This document shows, piece by piece, positions 63,556-64,000 of a stretch of DNA of 64,000 nt. The stretch is taken from positions 186,001 through 250,000 of the forward strand of contig NZ_JBHLXE010000108.1 in assembly GCF_042432445.1 (NCBI RefSeq). The letters are read 5' to 3'. The first letter of the stretch is position 1, and the number at the start of each line of letters is the position of its first letter. This DNA comes from Thorsellia kenyensis. GTDB taxonomy: Bacteria; Pseudomonadota; Gammaproteobacteria; Enterobacterales; Thorselliaceae. The notes beneath the pieces are model-generated. The model had not been told where the DNA came from. It saw nothing but the letters and a program-made list of their open reading frames with translations, and searched no databases. The position numbers and the translations under genes were made by a program.

Positions 63556-64000
63556 ATGTCAAATACTGTTGAAACCCAAGAAGCCATTCTTGTTTTAAAT
63601 TGTGGTAGCTCATCTTTGAAATTTGCTATTGTAGACGCCTTAAATGGACACTTTTATTTGAATGGTTTGGCTGAATGTTTAGGTCTTGCTGATGCAAGAA
63701 TAAAATGGAAATTAGACTTAGGTGGAGATGTTCAAAAGTCAGAAGCACAATTAGGTGATGGCGCGGCTCATGCCTCTGCACTCAGTTTTATTGTTGATAA
63801 AATACTAAGTACTAATTCTTCACTAGCAAACAAGATTACAGCGATTGGTCATAGAATTGTCCATGGTGGTGAAAATTTTACTCAATCAACTGTTATTACT
63901 GAGACAGTGGTTAAAGGAATTGAAGACGCTATTTCATTTGCTCCATTGCATAATCCTGCTGGCATTATTGGGATTCAGGAAGCAAAAAAAGCGTTCCCTC
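63556..64000 (+). CDS. ackA: Acetate kinase, 5' part (cut by window end)
   Basis: AckA converts acetyl phosphate and ADP to acetate and ATP. The first 148 codons are present, with no stop before the window edge. AILVLNCGSSSLKFAIVDA is the N-terminal signature; GHRIVHGGENF (His99-Arg100) and FAPLHNPAG follow. The N-terminus is about seven residues longer than E. coli AckA. TAGGAAA precedes the ATG, and TATAAT at 63475-63480 is a candidate -10. pta would be expected downstream, outside the window. Confidence 0.96.
   Translation, partial: MSNTVETQEAILVLNCGSSSLKFAIVDALNGHFYLNGLAECLGLADARIKWKLDLGGDVQKSEAQLGDGAAHASALSFIVDKILSTNSSLANKITAIGHRIVHGGENFTQSTVITETVVKGIEDAISFAPLHNPAGIIGIQEAKKAFP

Noticed and set aside
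1..64000. Mobile elements, prophage, defence or toxin-antitoxin systems
   Set aside because: No transposase, integrase, restriction, Cas or toxin-antitoxin family was recognised, and no terminal inverted repeats with target duplications were seen.
1..64000. tRNA or rRNA genes
   Set aside because: No cloverleaf with a T-loop GGTTCRA pattern and acceptor stem was found in the gaps; a covariance search would be needed to be certain.

Overview
The window is an AT-rich stretch of gammaproteobacterial core genome. Gene content, protein lengths and local order (parC-plsC-ftsP, dnaK-dnaJ, mdtA-mdtB-mdtC, S10-spc-alpha ribosomal operons, coaE-zapD, rplM-rpsI, yggS/yggT/yggU with rdgB-hemW, mltD-gloB, pflB-pflA, yfbV/ackA) resemble Enterobacterales and relatives. 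Strong AT bias plus E. coli-like cassettes in a reshuffled order would fit a host-associated lineage such as Orbaceae (Gilliamella and kin); that placement is inference and would need a 16S or ribosomal-protein tree.

Layout. 1-8.4 kb: topoisomerase IV subunit parC, acyltransferase plsC, Tat-exported division protein ftsP, rmuC and asd. 8.4-11.8 kb: dnaK-dnaJ on the minus strand behind a near-consensus sigma-32 promoter. 12.4-20.2 kb: an MdtABC-type RND efflux operon with unusual insertions and a G9 tract inside mdtC. 20.2-22.7 kb: the least conserved part, with an orphan ORF lacking a good start, a probable decayed helicase fragment and a YidR-like (DUF3748) gene. 22.8-36.8 kb: the complete S10, spc and alpha operons (27 ribosomal proteins, secY, rpoA) with a leader, an internal terminator between S10 and spc, and a well-preserved alpha-operon S4 leader. 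36.8-47.3 kb: dusA, degQ, nhaA, lexA (tandem LexA boxes), pheA, coaE, zapD, mltF and cca. 47.3-55.1 kb: rplM-rpsI, mdfA, hemW/rdgB divergent from yggS, then proC-yggT-yggU and ppiA. 55.1-64 kb: mltD, gloB, mdh, rpsT, a 17-unit hexanucleotide array, pflB-pflA with an FNR-type promoter, yfbV and the start of ackA.

How the genes work together. The centre is the translation machinery with its protein-export (secY) and transcription (rpoA) partners. Around it are envelope and cell-wall functions (plsC, ftsP, mltF, mltD, zapD, degQ, ppiA), stress response (dnaK/J, lexA, rmuC, rdgB), drug export (mdtABC, mdfA) and mixed-acid fermentation (pflB, pflA, ackA, mdh).

I found no CRISPR array, phage, integrase, transposase, tRNA, rRNA or recognisable defence island, and I do not see an undescribed multi-gene system. 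The most unusual signals are small: the hexanucleotide array upstream of pflB, the poly-G tract in mdtC, the altered Cca enzyme, the gene-poor 20.2-21.3 kb patch, and several large inverted repeats.
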